Assembly (NCBI GenBank): GCA_036346395.1 | Contig: CM070602.1 | Span: 18,361,098 to 18,425,097 of the forward strand | DNA from: Hsuehochloa calcarea | Lineage: Eukaryota; Streptophyta; Magnoliopsida; Poales; Poaceae | DNA: 64,000 bases | Direction of reading: 5' to 3' | Part shown: in pieces, positions 1 to 13,300 of the stretch | Position numbering within the stretch: the stretch's first letter is position 1 | How the letters are laid out: every line of letters starts with the position of its first letter | Made by a program: the position numbers and the translations under genes | The notes under the pieces: model-generated | The model's database searches: none | What the model was told of the DNA's origin: nothing | Seen by the model: the letters and a program-made list of their open reading frames with translations, nothing else

Positions 1-1271
1 TTTTTTAATTTAGACCATTATAATTTGGACCCATCACGATCGACGGTGTAGATCTTCATCTTTTTGCATCGATTAATATGAAAATTTCTAGTTGTTAAAA
101 GTGAATATGGTAAATTCTTTTACTCACTTTGGTGTCCCTTGTGGCAGCACATTTGTCTTACGGAGCTACCACATGTAGGCCATGTGATTTTGTAGGGGGG
201 ACGTGCAGCCGTGAGATTCTTTTAGATAAGAGTTTTCTACGTTATAAACTACGGCAAAATCAGAATGTAGAGTTAATCCCTAATTGACCTCCGAGTGGCT
301 GCCACTTGTTATAAACGCGCCTTTACCTTACAAGTATACAATGAAGCGTGTGATATCAAAACCTACATAGTTTAGTGTACGAGTTACTCTCACCAAGTTT
401 TGTTGAGTTTTGCTAACCTATAGTGGACTTATTGGTTTTCAATAATATAAAGAAAAGTAAATGATTTCCTTTCTAGGGGTGGGTTAGAAACAATTCTTAG
501 GGTTCTCCCAATCTCATACACCAATGTGATAAAAGCAAAACATTGCAATCTCATAGTAAACCCAACTTTATTTTTTGTCGAGTTTAGAATGAGCTAGTGA
601 CTTTAAATTTGTCAGGACTTTTCAGGGTAAGTTCTTTGGTATCGAGAAACCATCGCCCAAGGGTGCTTTCACGAAAGCCGATCTCCAGGGGTAAAGAACC
701 TTTCTTCACTCTTCCAGCCTTCCAAACCATCCACTGGATTTTCATGTTCGTAGATCCCAATTTATTGCTGCAGCTATACATTCAATGTAGAAGAATCACA
801 TACATTTGGAAGATATGAAATTAAGAGGCACCGAAATGAATAGTGATAAACAGTGCAAATGTTCATGCTGAAATTGCCCTTTCCATATCTTGTATTAAAA
901 TTTTACAAGGTCAGGATGTCATATCCTATACATGTGATTTTTCCCGATTTTTTTAAACTTTCACACGTAATTTTCACTTGTTCACACCTGATATTTACCC
1001 CTTAACAAAAGTTTTAGAAATGAACGCAAAATACAATTTTGATCGGGACCGTCCGATCGAGGGTCCAAGCCGAAATAGACGTTCGTGATCGGAGCACAAG
1101 TGCACAACCGCTGTGTCACCAGCGAGAAAAAACGAGAGCCTGCTATGCCTGCGACGTTGCACGTCGGACTTTCCCAAACAAATTCCAATACCATCCTAGC
1201 GGATTACCTCGCGGATTACCTCGCACGCCCGGCCGCGCGACGGCACGAGGGCGGCAGCGTCGGCCACCGCC
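1..1271. other. Upstream region of SCY2, no gene seen
   Basis: AT-rich until about 1040, then increasingly GC-rich toward the SCY2 start, as is usual for grass promoters and 5' leaders. Short open frames here overlap on both strands and resemble no family I know. The core promoter must lie here by position, but I cannot point to a convincing TATA box. Confidence 0.5.
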
Positions 1272-4200
1272 ATGTCCCCTTCTCTCGCGCTCTCGCCCTC
1301 GCCCTCGCCCTCGCCCCGACGCGCGCTCCCTCTCCCGCCCCTTCACCCCGCCCCCAAGCACCCATTTATGAGCGCTCACCAGTGCTACCTCCTTGTCCGC
1401 ACGCCCAAACGGCCGCTCCTCCCGCCTCGCCTCCTCCTCGCTCCTAGGGCTTCGGAGTCCGCCGCAGCATCCCCCGCCGAGCCTTCGCGGGAGGGTAGCG
1501 CCGCGGGGAGGAAGGGGGCGGGGTACCGGAACAGGTTCCTGGACCTGGCGCGGCTGGGGGCGGTGGCAGAGGGCGCGGCGGAGGCGTTCTTCCGCAGCGA
1601 GATCCGGCGGCGGCTGGCCGTCACGGCCGCTCTCATCGTGCTCAGCCGCGTCGGCTACTTCGTACCGCTTCCCGGGTTCGACCGCCGCCTCATCCCCGAC
1701 TCCTACCTCAGCTTCGCCCCGCTCCCTGCAGGTCTCTCGCCTGGCTCCTTCGGATTATACGTTCGTGCTATCTGTACTGTACATGTGTGACTGCGCAGGC
1801 GTGTGATGGAATTTTAGTGAATTGCTTGAAAAATGTATTTTGCGATCTGCCTTCGTCTGTGCAGATGACCTCGGCGACTTTTCTTCTGAATTGAAGCTGT
1901 CATTTTTCCAGCTGGGGATCAGTCATCAGATATCAGCATCAATTGTCATGCAGGTTTATATTCTTATCCTTTGCCCTGTCATGTGCTTTTGTTGTCCAAT
2001 GGCGACACTTGAATGTTTTTTAGTTAGCTCTTTTATTCTTTACATCTCCATTTGCATGACCTTGATTCCCGTGTATTTTCTATACAAATAGTTATTTTGT
2101 TGTTCGATAATCATAGCTTGTTAAGTATACTTGCACCCAAGTGCACATTCCGTTCTAGCCTAAGCCAAAACAATGTGAGGAAGGTTTTTTTCACAGCATT
2201 CAGACTAGGGAGACTGATAAATGTAGTGGTGGAAAATCATTTACATGTCAATTCATGAGTAAATTGTACCATACATCCTTAAATCTTTTGGTTGCTCTCT
2301 TATTTCTATGAGCTTGAGAACTCAACAGTTAGGTCCCTAAACTTGCAGATGTGTTTCACTTAGCCTAACAATGCATGTTTAAGGGCCGTATGCAGAATAG
2401 ACTGTAACTACTTATGTAAGTTTGGGAACCTAAATGTTCGAGTTCTCAATTTCATGAACCTAATTGGATGCATGTGCAAGTTTAAGCACCTTTGGTGCAG
2501 TTTACTCTAAAATATTCGTAAGAAAAAAATTCAATAATCCTGTGTAAAGGGGAGAGTAGCTCAACTAGTGCAAGATCCAACTAACCCTTAATACGAACAT
2601 GTTACTAATCAGGCCATAATTAACCTAGGACACTCTTCTTACATTTTGCGGAACCATCACTCAGGTCTGTACGTATAATGAGAGAAGTTCATTTGGTTAG
2701 ATCAACTGTCAATGGTAGCCTTGCTTATTTTGCTTATTGGGGGTCGATGCTAATTTACGCATTTACATCAGGTACTAGCTGAAAGTGGAAAAGGTCCTGT
2801 AGGAGGGCTTGAGTTTATGTGAAAGCCCCCTAAAAGCGATAAACTGGTGCAAAGTGGCTTGAGGTTTTTACTGCATGTGGGAATTAAGTTTCATAAAAAA
2901 TATATTCTAAAAATAGGCCATTTTTGCAATTGTGGTGGCTTTCTCGAAGTCTTTTTGGTTTACAATTTCAAGTTACATTAATTAATTGGCAATCTCTTTT
3001 TTAGAGTCATGACATAAATATTTGATTTTAATTTGGCAAATATTATGCATAACTAACTATGTTGTGTTGCTTCCGCAGCACAGCCTGGCAATGCCAAACT
3101 GGCCCTAAGGCCCATATTAGCTTTATGTTCAAACCTAAGCCGCTCCAATCAACCCTAGAAATCTTCAATAATAATCTGACATTAAGGTAATTGGCATTAA
3201 TTGAGAGTAAAGACAATAGATGTGCAATATTTCTTCCTGGATAACTTTGAAGTGACTTTGAATATCCTAAGCTTTTGTTTGTCATTGGGTTTCCGCCCAA
3301 GAGAAGTGCAACTTGTTATTATATCAATATTATTGTTACAAGAACAACTTGTGTCTGTTTCAGGTCCTCTGTCATGTTCTTCCATCACTTGAAAAGCTTC
3401 GCAAGGAAGGATTAGATGGGCATGAGAAGATCAAAGGCTATATGTGTGTTTAGTTGTCTATCTTGAACAGTGAGATTGAATTTCTTTTGGAAACTGTTTT
3501 GTTTTTTATAAAGCATTTCATCTAGTTTGAGTCCCTTTATCTTGATGTTTAGATGGTGGCTGTCATTGGGTTTTGCAATTGTGGCTGCTATTACTGTGTC
3601 ATGCTATTCACTGCAATATTCCATTTATGCTGCAAGTTACAGGTAATCTATCTTTTTAGCATATTTGATATGATATGGTGACTTCTATTCTTCGAACTAA
3701 GTTCTCCCTTCCTCTGCGCTTATCTGGCAAGTGGGCCGAAGTGCTCCACCGTTGGCCACACCATGCCCGTTCCTTTGTTTTTCTTTTCCTTTTTTTGCCT
3801 TACAAACTGATAGAAGAGGGACGTGCTTTAGAATTAGAACCAGTACAAGTGTATGCTGTGATCTGAGTTTGCATCCAACTCATCATTTATTTTACTCCAT
3901 GTCATTACCCATTTTTAGAAGTAGGGGACCTATTTGAGCTGTCTTGAAATAGAGGGACCAACATTGTTATTGATCCTAAATTCCTAATTTGTTTGAACAT
4001 GAGTGTTTTTTAGTATTTCTATGGATGTATTTATTTTAATTTTATCTGTTTCAGGGTTAAGCATGTAATTATAACGAGCTTTTTGCTTGTTCTTGGTGCA
4101 ATGTCAACGACATGGATCTGTGACACCATATCGGAATCTGGATTTGGTAGTACTCTATCTCGTGCATATTTGTATTTTATTATTGGTGCATGTGTTGACT

Positions 4201-7200
4201 ATTTGTGTTATAATCTGTTGAACTATGAGTCTATGACACATTCTGTGATATACATGTTGTACATTCTGTTAGAAGAGTGTCTTGAATCACTTATTTTCGT
4301 AGTACTAGTGTGGTACATGTCTATGCATCATATCTGTATCAGTTTGGTTTTTTTTTTGGCTGAATGATATGTTTTAGTTTTGATACTTTTAGTACCAAAT
4401 AAACTGAACTTTGTTCACATAAGCTGGACTTCATAAACAGAATAAATTTCATCCATTTGGGCAGTCTCTATGGCTAGGGAAAAAATAAAAATAAAAATTT
4501 CATGTTCAAGTTGTGGAAGAGCTTCTCGATTTTGTGAGTATTGGAGGCTTGGAGCTTCTCACCCTGATATAAAATATTACCCACTTTGTTTTGTTTTTAC
4601 CAACTGGTGTTTGGGTTCCAACTTTCAACTAATGTGTCTACTGGTACCATGGTTTTCAAGAAAAATAAGATAGGAATTTGAATTTGCAGCTTTCATTGGG
4701 TTCTAGCCCCAGTTATTAAACACAAAAATGTGCAACTGGTAGGATTTCATTATATATGAAAATTCATTTCAATAAGTGTTTCTCTGGAAATGACCCCGTA
4801 AGGTAAAAGCATACAGTGTTTATTGTTACCAATATTAGAGCTTATCTTCTTGTACATGGCTAGCACTTTCATGCTTACCGCTTCTTGTGTATTTTGCCAT
4901 CCAGGACACGGCTCATCTTTGATTATCTGTGTGGGAATATTGACTGGTTACACAAATACCCTGCACAAGATGCTAACTCAATTTTCAGGTTATCTCTCTT
5001 AATTTTAGCTTGTCAACTTGTCAATTGCCTTTTTACATTTTATAATTGGATGTGATTCATAAATCTTGACAATGGTGATTTATAAATGGACTGTATTTGT
5101 CGTTCTGCTGTCTTCTTTTCTTTCTTTCTGGAAGTCTTATCGAGTATTTCTTAATGGCACTTTCGCAAGCCCAACATTATCATACCTGAAGCTCTTGCAT
5201 CCCCCCTTTTTTCTCTGCTTATCTGGGACTGTGTTTCTCATCTGGCTACCAGAAGTCATGGATGGATTTTTAAATCTTAACATCCCTTGGAAGATCAATT
5301 TTCCATTACACTTTTGCCATAAATTTCAGGAAAAAGTCCATTTGAGCCCCCTGAACTCTTATGGAAGTCTGAAAATCAACCCTCAACTACGAAACCAGAC
5401 ACGCGACAACCTCCAACTCTTAAAACGGTTTAGTTTACCCCCTGAGACCAAAACCACTCCGGTTTTGTTGACGTGGCATCTACGTCAGCATCCATGTCAC
5501 CATATTTTGCCACCTCATCAACCAAATCTCCTCTTTCTTTGTCTCCCCCTCTTCACTCTCTCTCTCTAACATCATCTTCTTCAACTCCATCTTCTCCCCC
5601 CTCTCCCCCTTCATCCCCTCCGGTTCGACACGCACCGATGGGCCACGCTGCCACCGCTCCCCGCCTCGCCATCTCGCTCTCCCCACTCCACCGTCGCCTC
5701 CATCACGTTCCACAGAGTCCTCGACCCTGTCGTCGACCACGGGTCTCTGAGCTTGCCGTCCACCTGCTGCTGCCGACAGATGCAGATCCTTCATTCGTGC
5801 TTGTCGTCTTCTCCAAGGCTGGCTGCGTGTAGCCTTCAACAGCCCCTATGTCGACGTCGTCCTCCGCCGTTACACCCCCTACCCAGTGACGCCGCCGCCT
5901 CTGTTGATGATGCCAACTTTGATGATGACGACCTTAAGGTGCTGGCGGAGAAGGTGATGCAGGCGAAGGTGGTTCTGGTGGAGGCAAACGTCGACGCGCT
6001 TGGGGAGGCGGAGCTGCCGGAGTTCGCCAGGGTGCTGCAGCGGCTCAAGGACAATGTGCGCCGTCGCGTCGACTCGATGCTCTACTCCTCGCACAAAGAC
6101 TGCCGCCACGATAGCGATGAGGCGAGCAAAGAGATGCACATCCCTTCATTGAAGCTATCCTCGTCCTCCTCTCTCTCTCTTCTTGATGCGCCCTGTGTCT
6201 CCACCAACCCGCCATGGACGCCGCCGTCGCCGGCCTCCTTCAGTTCACCTCGGTCACGAGTGGGAGAAGAAAGAGGAAGAAGAAAGAGGAAGGAGTAGGA
6301 GTGGGGAGTGGGATCAGCGGCTTGGAGATGGGCCATGGCTGACGACGTGAGAGAAGAGGGAGGAAGAAGATGAGGAAGAGATGAGCTTACATTGACATGT
6401 GGGCCCTAGTGTGGGGACCCGAATTTCCTAATCTGGAACCCTCTGTATATATCTGCACTAGTCCCCGGATCAGTAGCTAGTGCACACAGTTACATCATTG
6501 AGTATCAACACATATCTTGCGAACGTAAAGCTATTGTATAATATTGAACAAAACAGTAATGACCTTATGGTCGAAGCTTACAATTACCGCCCTTTCAGGC
6601 TAAACAACTTGAATAAACTGCAGCATAAGAAGATAACTCCAAGTGGTGGCCCATCTATATGATCACAAGCAATCGACTGGGGCTCGTGACCTAGTACTCT
6701 GGTGTCCATTGTAGCCACACGCGCAAAGGTCGTAATTCTCCTCGGCAACTTTGAAGGCTTCTGAGATTTATTTTGAGTGTAGCATGTGATTACATAAAGT
6801 ACTTCGCAAATCTTGGGAAAAACGCAATATCCAAGGCTTAACAATGGGGTTTATATGGTGCTTTTGCATAAAGCTATATTTTAAGTTTCAACACGGGCGG
6901 ACGGTGGCGATGCTCTCTGGGAGGCGGCGTGAGCGTGAGCACGAGCACGGCGGCACGGGGAGCGCGTCGGGTCCTTTGGGGAGGCTGGGGGTGGTCTGAG
7001 GCGGCGCGACGACGGTGGTGGCCGGAGAAGAACAGGCAATGGCAGCAACGGCCACTGATGCGCAATGACCAAATGGAGAGGGGGAAACGGAGGAGGAGGC
7101 TCGGGAACTCATGGTGACGCGCAAGGCTAGGCAAAAGACTCACCGGAGAGGGAGATTGGGGCGAGGGTGGCGTGGTCGGCTGTAGGATCAAGAATGATCG

Positions 7201-7297
7201 ACTAGAGGGGGGTGAATAGGATGTTTATAAAAATTCTTTTTCTCTAATTAACAATTTTAGCAAGAGTTATCTAATTAAAGAATTCTAGCACACCTTA

Positions 7298-7364
<67 letters not shown>

Positions 7365-10300
7365 CGTGTTTTGCTAGGACACCTCAAAGCTATACTAAAG
7401 ACAATTTTAGCTAAGCAAGTATACACAAGAAAGAGCTAGAAATGTAAATGTGGAATAAGTAAAGCTAAGGGAGAAAACCGCAATGAAGACAATCAATGTT
7501 TTCCCGTGGTATCAAAGACTTGTCGGTCTTCACTAATCCACGTTGAGGTACCTTGAACGAATCAAGTCGGCTCCACACGAGTACTTCCCTCGATCACTAG
7601 AATTGCTCTTCCTCTTCTCCGGAGATGGTGAGCACACAACCACTTCACAGTCATTGCTGGGTCACTTCGCAATCTTCTTTGAAGAGATCACTGCACAAAC
7701 TCTTCTTCAAACCGTCTAGGTGCCGGCAAGCACCAAGAGTAATAAACCACAACTTTTGCTTGAAGAAAACAAGTGGCAAAAGGATCAACCAATGATGCAA
7801 TGCACTTGAATGCTCTCAACTACCTCAAAATGAGAAATATGAGCAAATGAGTAGTAGAGAGTGCACTAGTGGCTCAAATATATTCAATGAGGTCCAAGAT
7901 TCTGAGTTTGGTGTAGGTGAGGGGGTATTTATAGACCCCAACAAAAAACTAGTCGTTTGAAGCTAATCTCAGAAAAGTTCAACAGATGCGGTAGTAGCGC
8001 TGTACAAACCCGGTACTACCGCACTCACTGTTCAACGGTTGGAATGAGTGTATTAAATGCTTCTGAACTAGCCGTTATATAAGGTTGCGGTACTACCGCA
8101 CTCACAAGGTCCGGTAGTACCGCTCGGCTCAATCGGTACTACCGATTTCCAGAAGATAAACGAATCCCAAAAACACTCTCTGGAAGTTACGTACCACAAA
8201 GTAAATATCGGTCCTACCGCACTGCGGTAGGACCACTTCAAAGATGCGGTCATACCGTTCTTCAAGGGAGAAAAACTCCCAAAAACATGCTCTCTAGAAA
8301 ATACGTACCACCAACTAGAATCCGGTCCAACCACTCTATGGTAGCACTGCTTATTAATTGCGGTTATATCGATTTTACTGAATTGTTTCCAGATGCAATA
8401 CTAAATGCAATGCATGACATTTGGTTGATCAAAATGGCACGAAATAAGTACTCAAGCTACTAGTCATGATCTCTCTTCATAGTACGACATCTAGCCTACA
8501 AACCCGGTCTTTTCTCCAATCACCGAGACCGGTAAAAATTATAAAAGGATCCTTAGACTATTTATTACCTTTGTTTTGAGCCATGTCGATCTTTTATCAT
8601 CTTTGCATTTTCATTTCCATGTTATCATTCAAACTCCGGGACTAAACCTTTAAACTATCTTAGCACACATAGTAGTCCCATAAACACATTGTCATTATTA
8701 ATTACCAAAATCATTTTTAGAGGTCTAGATGCTTTCATCGGCTCCGAGGAAGATGGCGGCGCGACGCGTTCCGGCCGAACGACGACGAGGTAAGAGCTAT
8801 GGTTAGGGTGGAGGGTGAAGGGGTTGGAGGCGGTCACGGTGCTCCTATTTGTAGGCAAGGTCGGGGACCAAGTGGGTGCGGGCGTGACAGGAATGATGGC
8901 AGCGTCTTCCGCTCGGCATTGATGGCGCGGCGACGACGGGAAACGGCAATGCCATTGATTGCGCGGTGATGGCGGGCTTGATGGCGTGGAGATGGCGGGG
9001 ACGGGGGACACGTGGGCGGCGCACAATGCGCAAAGGGGGTGCGAGCGGCGCTCGGGTCTTTGCGTGGTGTGCAGCGCGGCGCGGCGGTGAACATGTGGCG
9101 CGACATCAATTAGGCAGAGGTAGAGCAAGCCCAGGTAGAGAGAGAGGGGCCTGTGGGCTGGAAGAAAGAAAGAATGGGCTTGGCCCAAAGCAATAGAGAA
9201 GATTTCTTACCAAAATTGAATTTCTGAAATTTGAATTGGATTTAGGAGAGGATTGAGATTTGAACGAGAGAGGAATTCAAAGCAAAATTTGAATTCATAA
9301 TCGGCCGAGAATTGATTTGAATTTTGTAACAGATATTTGAATTACATTTCGAGATTTAGAATTGATTTGAGATGGAGTTTGAATTTTGGCTTTAATAAAA
9401 GCTAGAACTCCAAATAAAAGCCAAATAATTTGAATCACCTAATTTCAAATTATTTTTACAAGAGAGCAAATTTTGGGATGTTATACCCAAGGATTGAAAT
9501 CTCGGAACCGGTGGAAAACCCGGCCGGCGGGCGGTAACGGTAACTGAAAAATTCGAAAAGTGAAATTTGAATTGAGGATTTTTTAAAATCGGTTACCGGT
9601 CCGGTTACTGCCCAAAACCGGAAAAACAAAGAAAAACCGGTTATGGGTAATTAGCAATTGGAATAATGCAAATATTAATTAGAAAGTGTTTAATGAAGTA
9701 ACAATCCTGATACATAAGGAGCTTGATATCTAGTTATAATTAGAAAGTGTTTAATGAAGTAACATTGTCTAAAAAATGTTGAGATTTAGGAGTACAATAA
9801 TTCAAGCATATGTAGCTCATACAATATGTAATTTAGCACAAAAAATGCCTAAATCAACCTAGGAAGTGTATTATGCAGTCATAAATTTAAATTTAAATTT
9901 GAAAAAATTCGGCCAGTGCTGTTCATCCTGTTCCCACTGGGTTTTCCGGTAATCGCCGGGATTTTGATCCTTGGTTACACCTAGAGTCCACCTCGTCAAC
10001 ATAGGCCAACTGGATCATCCGCGTGCGCCATGTCGACAGAAACAGGGTTGGATTGGGGGGAGGCGGTTGGGTGTCTGGTTTAGAAGTTCAGAGTTGTTTT
10101 CTAAAGTCTGAACTTTCAGAAGAGTTTAAGGGTATCAAATGAAATTTTCCCTAAATTTTTCGCAATAAATAAAAAACAATATCTTTAAAGTTATTTCAGA
10201 CTAGAAAACTCTTTAAGTTGAAACTTGCACTTAGTTTTTTTTTAAGATTGCCTCTTTCGTAACCTCTCGGCAGTGGCATTATCTTTGCTGACACCGGCAT

Positions 10301-13300
10301 CAGATCCACTGGAACTGTCTCTCTAGCTAAACATAGGATAACTCCACGCATTGTGGCTGCATCCAACACCGATTTGCATGATAATGTAGACTGTGAACAG
10401 TTACTGCCGATTTAACCTTGATGTGTTTTCTGTCTATATCATGTTTATCAAGCAAAAGTGCTCCAGTCTAACACTTACATCAATTTCTGTGGTAGAATAA
10501 CTAGCTTTGCAAGATGGATTAAATGTTCTTTGATAGAAAAGGGACCAAAAGTGTCTAACCCCTAAATTTTGTGAGTGATGTACTGTATAATACACAGGCA
10601 ACTGATAGGCTGAGATTTCTACTCTGTATTATTTTCTCTTAATTGAACTTGCCTTTCGAAGCAGGAAATGTGTGCAAGTGTTGGCCCTACATCTTGGGAA
10701 TAGCTGGAATTTTTATAATGGTCACCATGGGGGCAGTGCTGGTGACTGAAGGATGTAGGAAGATAAAGCTTCAGTACTATGGATTTAAATTGGCTTCTGG
10801 TGCAAGGTAATAACAAAATTCAATCATGCATTCATTTTTGTTGCAATGTATTTTCTGAATGCTGTTATTTGCATGTATGAATGCTGTTATTTGCATGAAT
10901 ATTTTTTACTCGTTTTCTTCTTTTATCTTTGCAAAAAACGCTCAGGCTAGGACATTATCCACACAGGTTGGAAATGCTTACCTGTCAAGTTCTTTCTTAA
11001 GCTTTGCATAACATTGTATTTATCTGAAGAAGTAGAAGTGTATCATTACTCTTCTTTTTTACTTTGCAAAAATTCTAAGGTAACACTAGAACATTACCTG
11101 CACAAGTTGGAAATGGTTACCTGTTAAGTTCTGTCTTATGCTTTGCTTAACTTTGTATTTTTCTGAAGAAGTGTACCATTACTTGCATCGTGTGCTGATG
11201 TGCTCATGTTGTAGACTAACTAGGCTATTAGCTCATGAGTACTTCCCTTTTATACCTCGACCTTCCATTATGTATTTCACTAGGCTATGCTGAATTCTTG
11301 AGCTGGCTTTCTCTGTATTACGGGCCATGTAAATTAAAAGTTTGGCCAGGAGCCAAGGAACTTAGGAAAATGGGGGAGAACTTTTGCCTTAATTGTAGGT
11401 TATTTACAGAAGCAGAGAAACAATTATGCATATAAGTTCCATCCCACAATTATCCTACAATTTTAGGTGAAAGAACTTACATTGTTAAATTACATTGAAG
11501 GCAACATTTTAAATACACCAATGTACTGTTCTCCCATAAACGAATTGAAGAAGAGAGATTCACTTCCTTTTCTTTTAATTTACATTCTTTTGTTTATGTT
11601 CTCTTGCTCTCTCCAACCAAACAAAGTACAAAGCTTGTGTTTTCTTCTGAGCATATAGACTCAATATCCTACTTTGTCATACTTACTGGATGTGTCTTTA
11701 TTTGAGTATTTTATGTTTGATTTTTGCAAAGTTGTTAACAAGTTTTTTGGACATAGTTGTCAACATATCCTATTATTGACAATCAAATGCCATGTTCTGC
11801 TCAATCTCTCTCTAAGTTTTAGTTGGAACAAGGTTGATATTATTTGTTACCACCCATTTGATCATTAGTTGTCACTTGTCGGAGCATGTCATCGCAACAA
11901 ATCAGATGGCCTGTATATGTTGATCAAATGGAATCTACTTTGACTATAAACATTTTGTTTGTAAGGAAATACATTTTACATTATTAGAAAACACACTGCA
12001 CTTCTGTTATATCCTCGTAACTTCTAAACAATTTTACGACACTCTTCTGCCAACTATTTCAGCTCCGCCCTGGCATGACATGACATAATGAGATGGTTGG
12101 ATGCATGTTGATTCAACAGATTCTATTTGCTAATTCATCATCACCCTTTTTTTGTAGGAATGAAAGCTCCCCGGTCACAGAGGTTGAGCCATATATCCCC
12201 TTCAATATAAACCCAACAGGGATGCAGCCTTTGCTTACAACCTCATACTTACTAGCTTTTCCAAGCATTATGGCCAGGTAATCCATTGTGGGTGCATGTG
12301 TGCGCGCGTGTGTGCGTTTACTTTTCTTACCATTCTGATTTGGAATTTCTGCAGCATTTTTGGTTCACCGTTTTGGGAAAACTTGAAGGGAATTTTGAAT
12401 CCAAGGACTTCAGTTGGTGGTAGTCCTTGGGGTTATTATTTGACTTACGCATTTTTCGTCTTCGTCTTCAATATATTTGACATTGTAAGTTTGTTTATCA
12501 TCTTAATAACTATGCTTTAATAAGGTATTACTTGTGCAGGTTCTATTGATTCTAAGATTGTGTTTTATCACTCAATGTTATTTTCTTTTACAAAATTGCT
12601 TGTTTCTTGTAAATCTCATCAACTTTGCAAGCTTTGCTTGTCAATTATCATTTACCTTTTGAGGATCTCATACATTTTTTTATATGTGACCTGTAGCATC
12701 AGACGACAAATCTTAATCCTATGGTACTGTTGCTTGTCCATTTCAATATTAAAATTTCCCTTTTGTTCCACTGATGCGCCTGATGCTCTTCTTTCTATGA
12801 TGTAACCGCATACCTGCAGATGTTTGCGAAGATTGAATATTAGTGCATTATATATGTTTACATGCATATTCGTCTAAACATTTTCTTTCTCAGGATAAAC
12901 ACCTTCTGCCTTGTATTATGTTGTGGTGATGCTGCTTTATAGTTGTTTGTTATTTGCATAATCTAATTATGGAACCAAGTACCACATATGAAACACTGCA
13001 AGACAATGCTCTTATATTTTTTTTTCACAAACATGGCAACAAATTATGATTATCTTTACTATTATAATTTAATAACAGAACTCATGTTCTTAATACTTTT
13101 CAGGAACATGATATTCTTTATTTTTTAAAAAATTGCGAGGCATGCTTCAGTTTGCACATGTGCTATCAAAATATACCTTAATCTGCAAACCATCACTGCA
13201 GGCCAACTTACCAAAAGAGATTTCTGACTACCTGAATAAGATGAGTGCCAGAGTACCCAAGATAAAGCCTGGAAGAGCAACGGTAGATTATCTTACAAAG

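Larger units (their letters stand above)
7181..8737. mobile_element. Solo-LTR-like element rich in GGTAGTACC palindromes
   Basis: The element begins TGTAGGATCAAG, ends GATGCTTTCA, and is flanked by the 5-bp duplication TCGGC (7176-7180 and 8738-8742). This is the format of a solo LTR. The ends resemble a repeat class common in grasses (agagggGGGTGAATAGG near one end, CTAGATGCTTTCA at the other). No coding capacity is seen. It lies inside the minus-strand gypsy solo LTR and is therefore younger. Confidence 0.65.
6410..9979 (-). mobile_element. Gypsy solo LTR (Tekay/RIRE3-like ends), interrupted
   Basis: On the minus strand the LTR begins TGTAACATCCCAAAATTT (the terminal bases are preserved at 9974-9979) and ends GAAATTCGGGTCCCCACA at 6410. 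Both ends resemble those of the Tekay-type element at 33216-45024 (TGTAACATCCCAA and GGGTCCCGACA). The 5-bp duplication CCTAG flanks it exactly (6405-6409 and 9980-9984). No internal gag or pol remains, so this is a solo LTR. Two later insertions split it: 7181-8737 and 9488-9973. Without them it is about 1.5 kb. Confidence 0.75.
5329..10151. mobile_element. Mutator-like TIR element, SCY2 intron 6 (outer shell of nest)
   Basis: Left end at about 5329 (GGAAAAAGTCCATTTGAG) and the right end ending at about 10151 are inverted repeats over roughly 75 bp, including CATTTGA, AAACTCTT and AAACCAGACAC. Flanking TAAATTT on both sides suggests an imperfect ~9-bp target-site duplication, typical of Mutator-like elements. 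Without the nested solo LTR the element is about 1.25 kb and has no transposase. It carries a GC-rich segment (5470-6300) that may be captured gene sequence. The superfamily call is an inference from TIR length and duplication size. Confidence 0.55.

Noticed and set aside
8655..9188. 177-codon minus frame
   Set aside because: Lies partly in two different transposons (it crosses the 8737 solo-LTR border), so it is a chance fusion.
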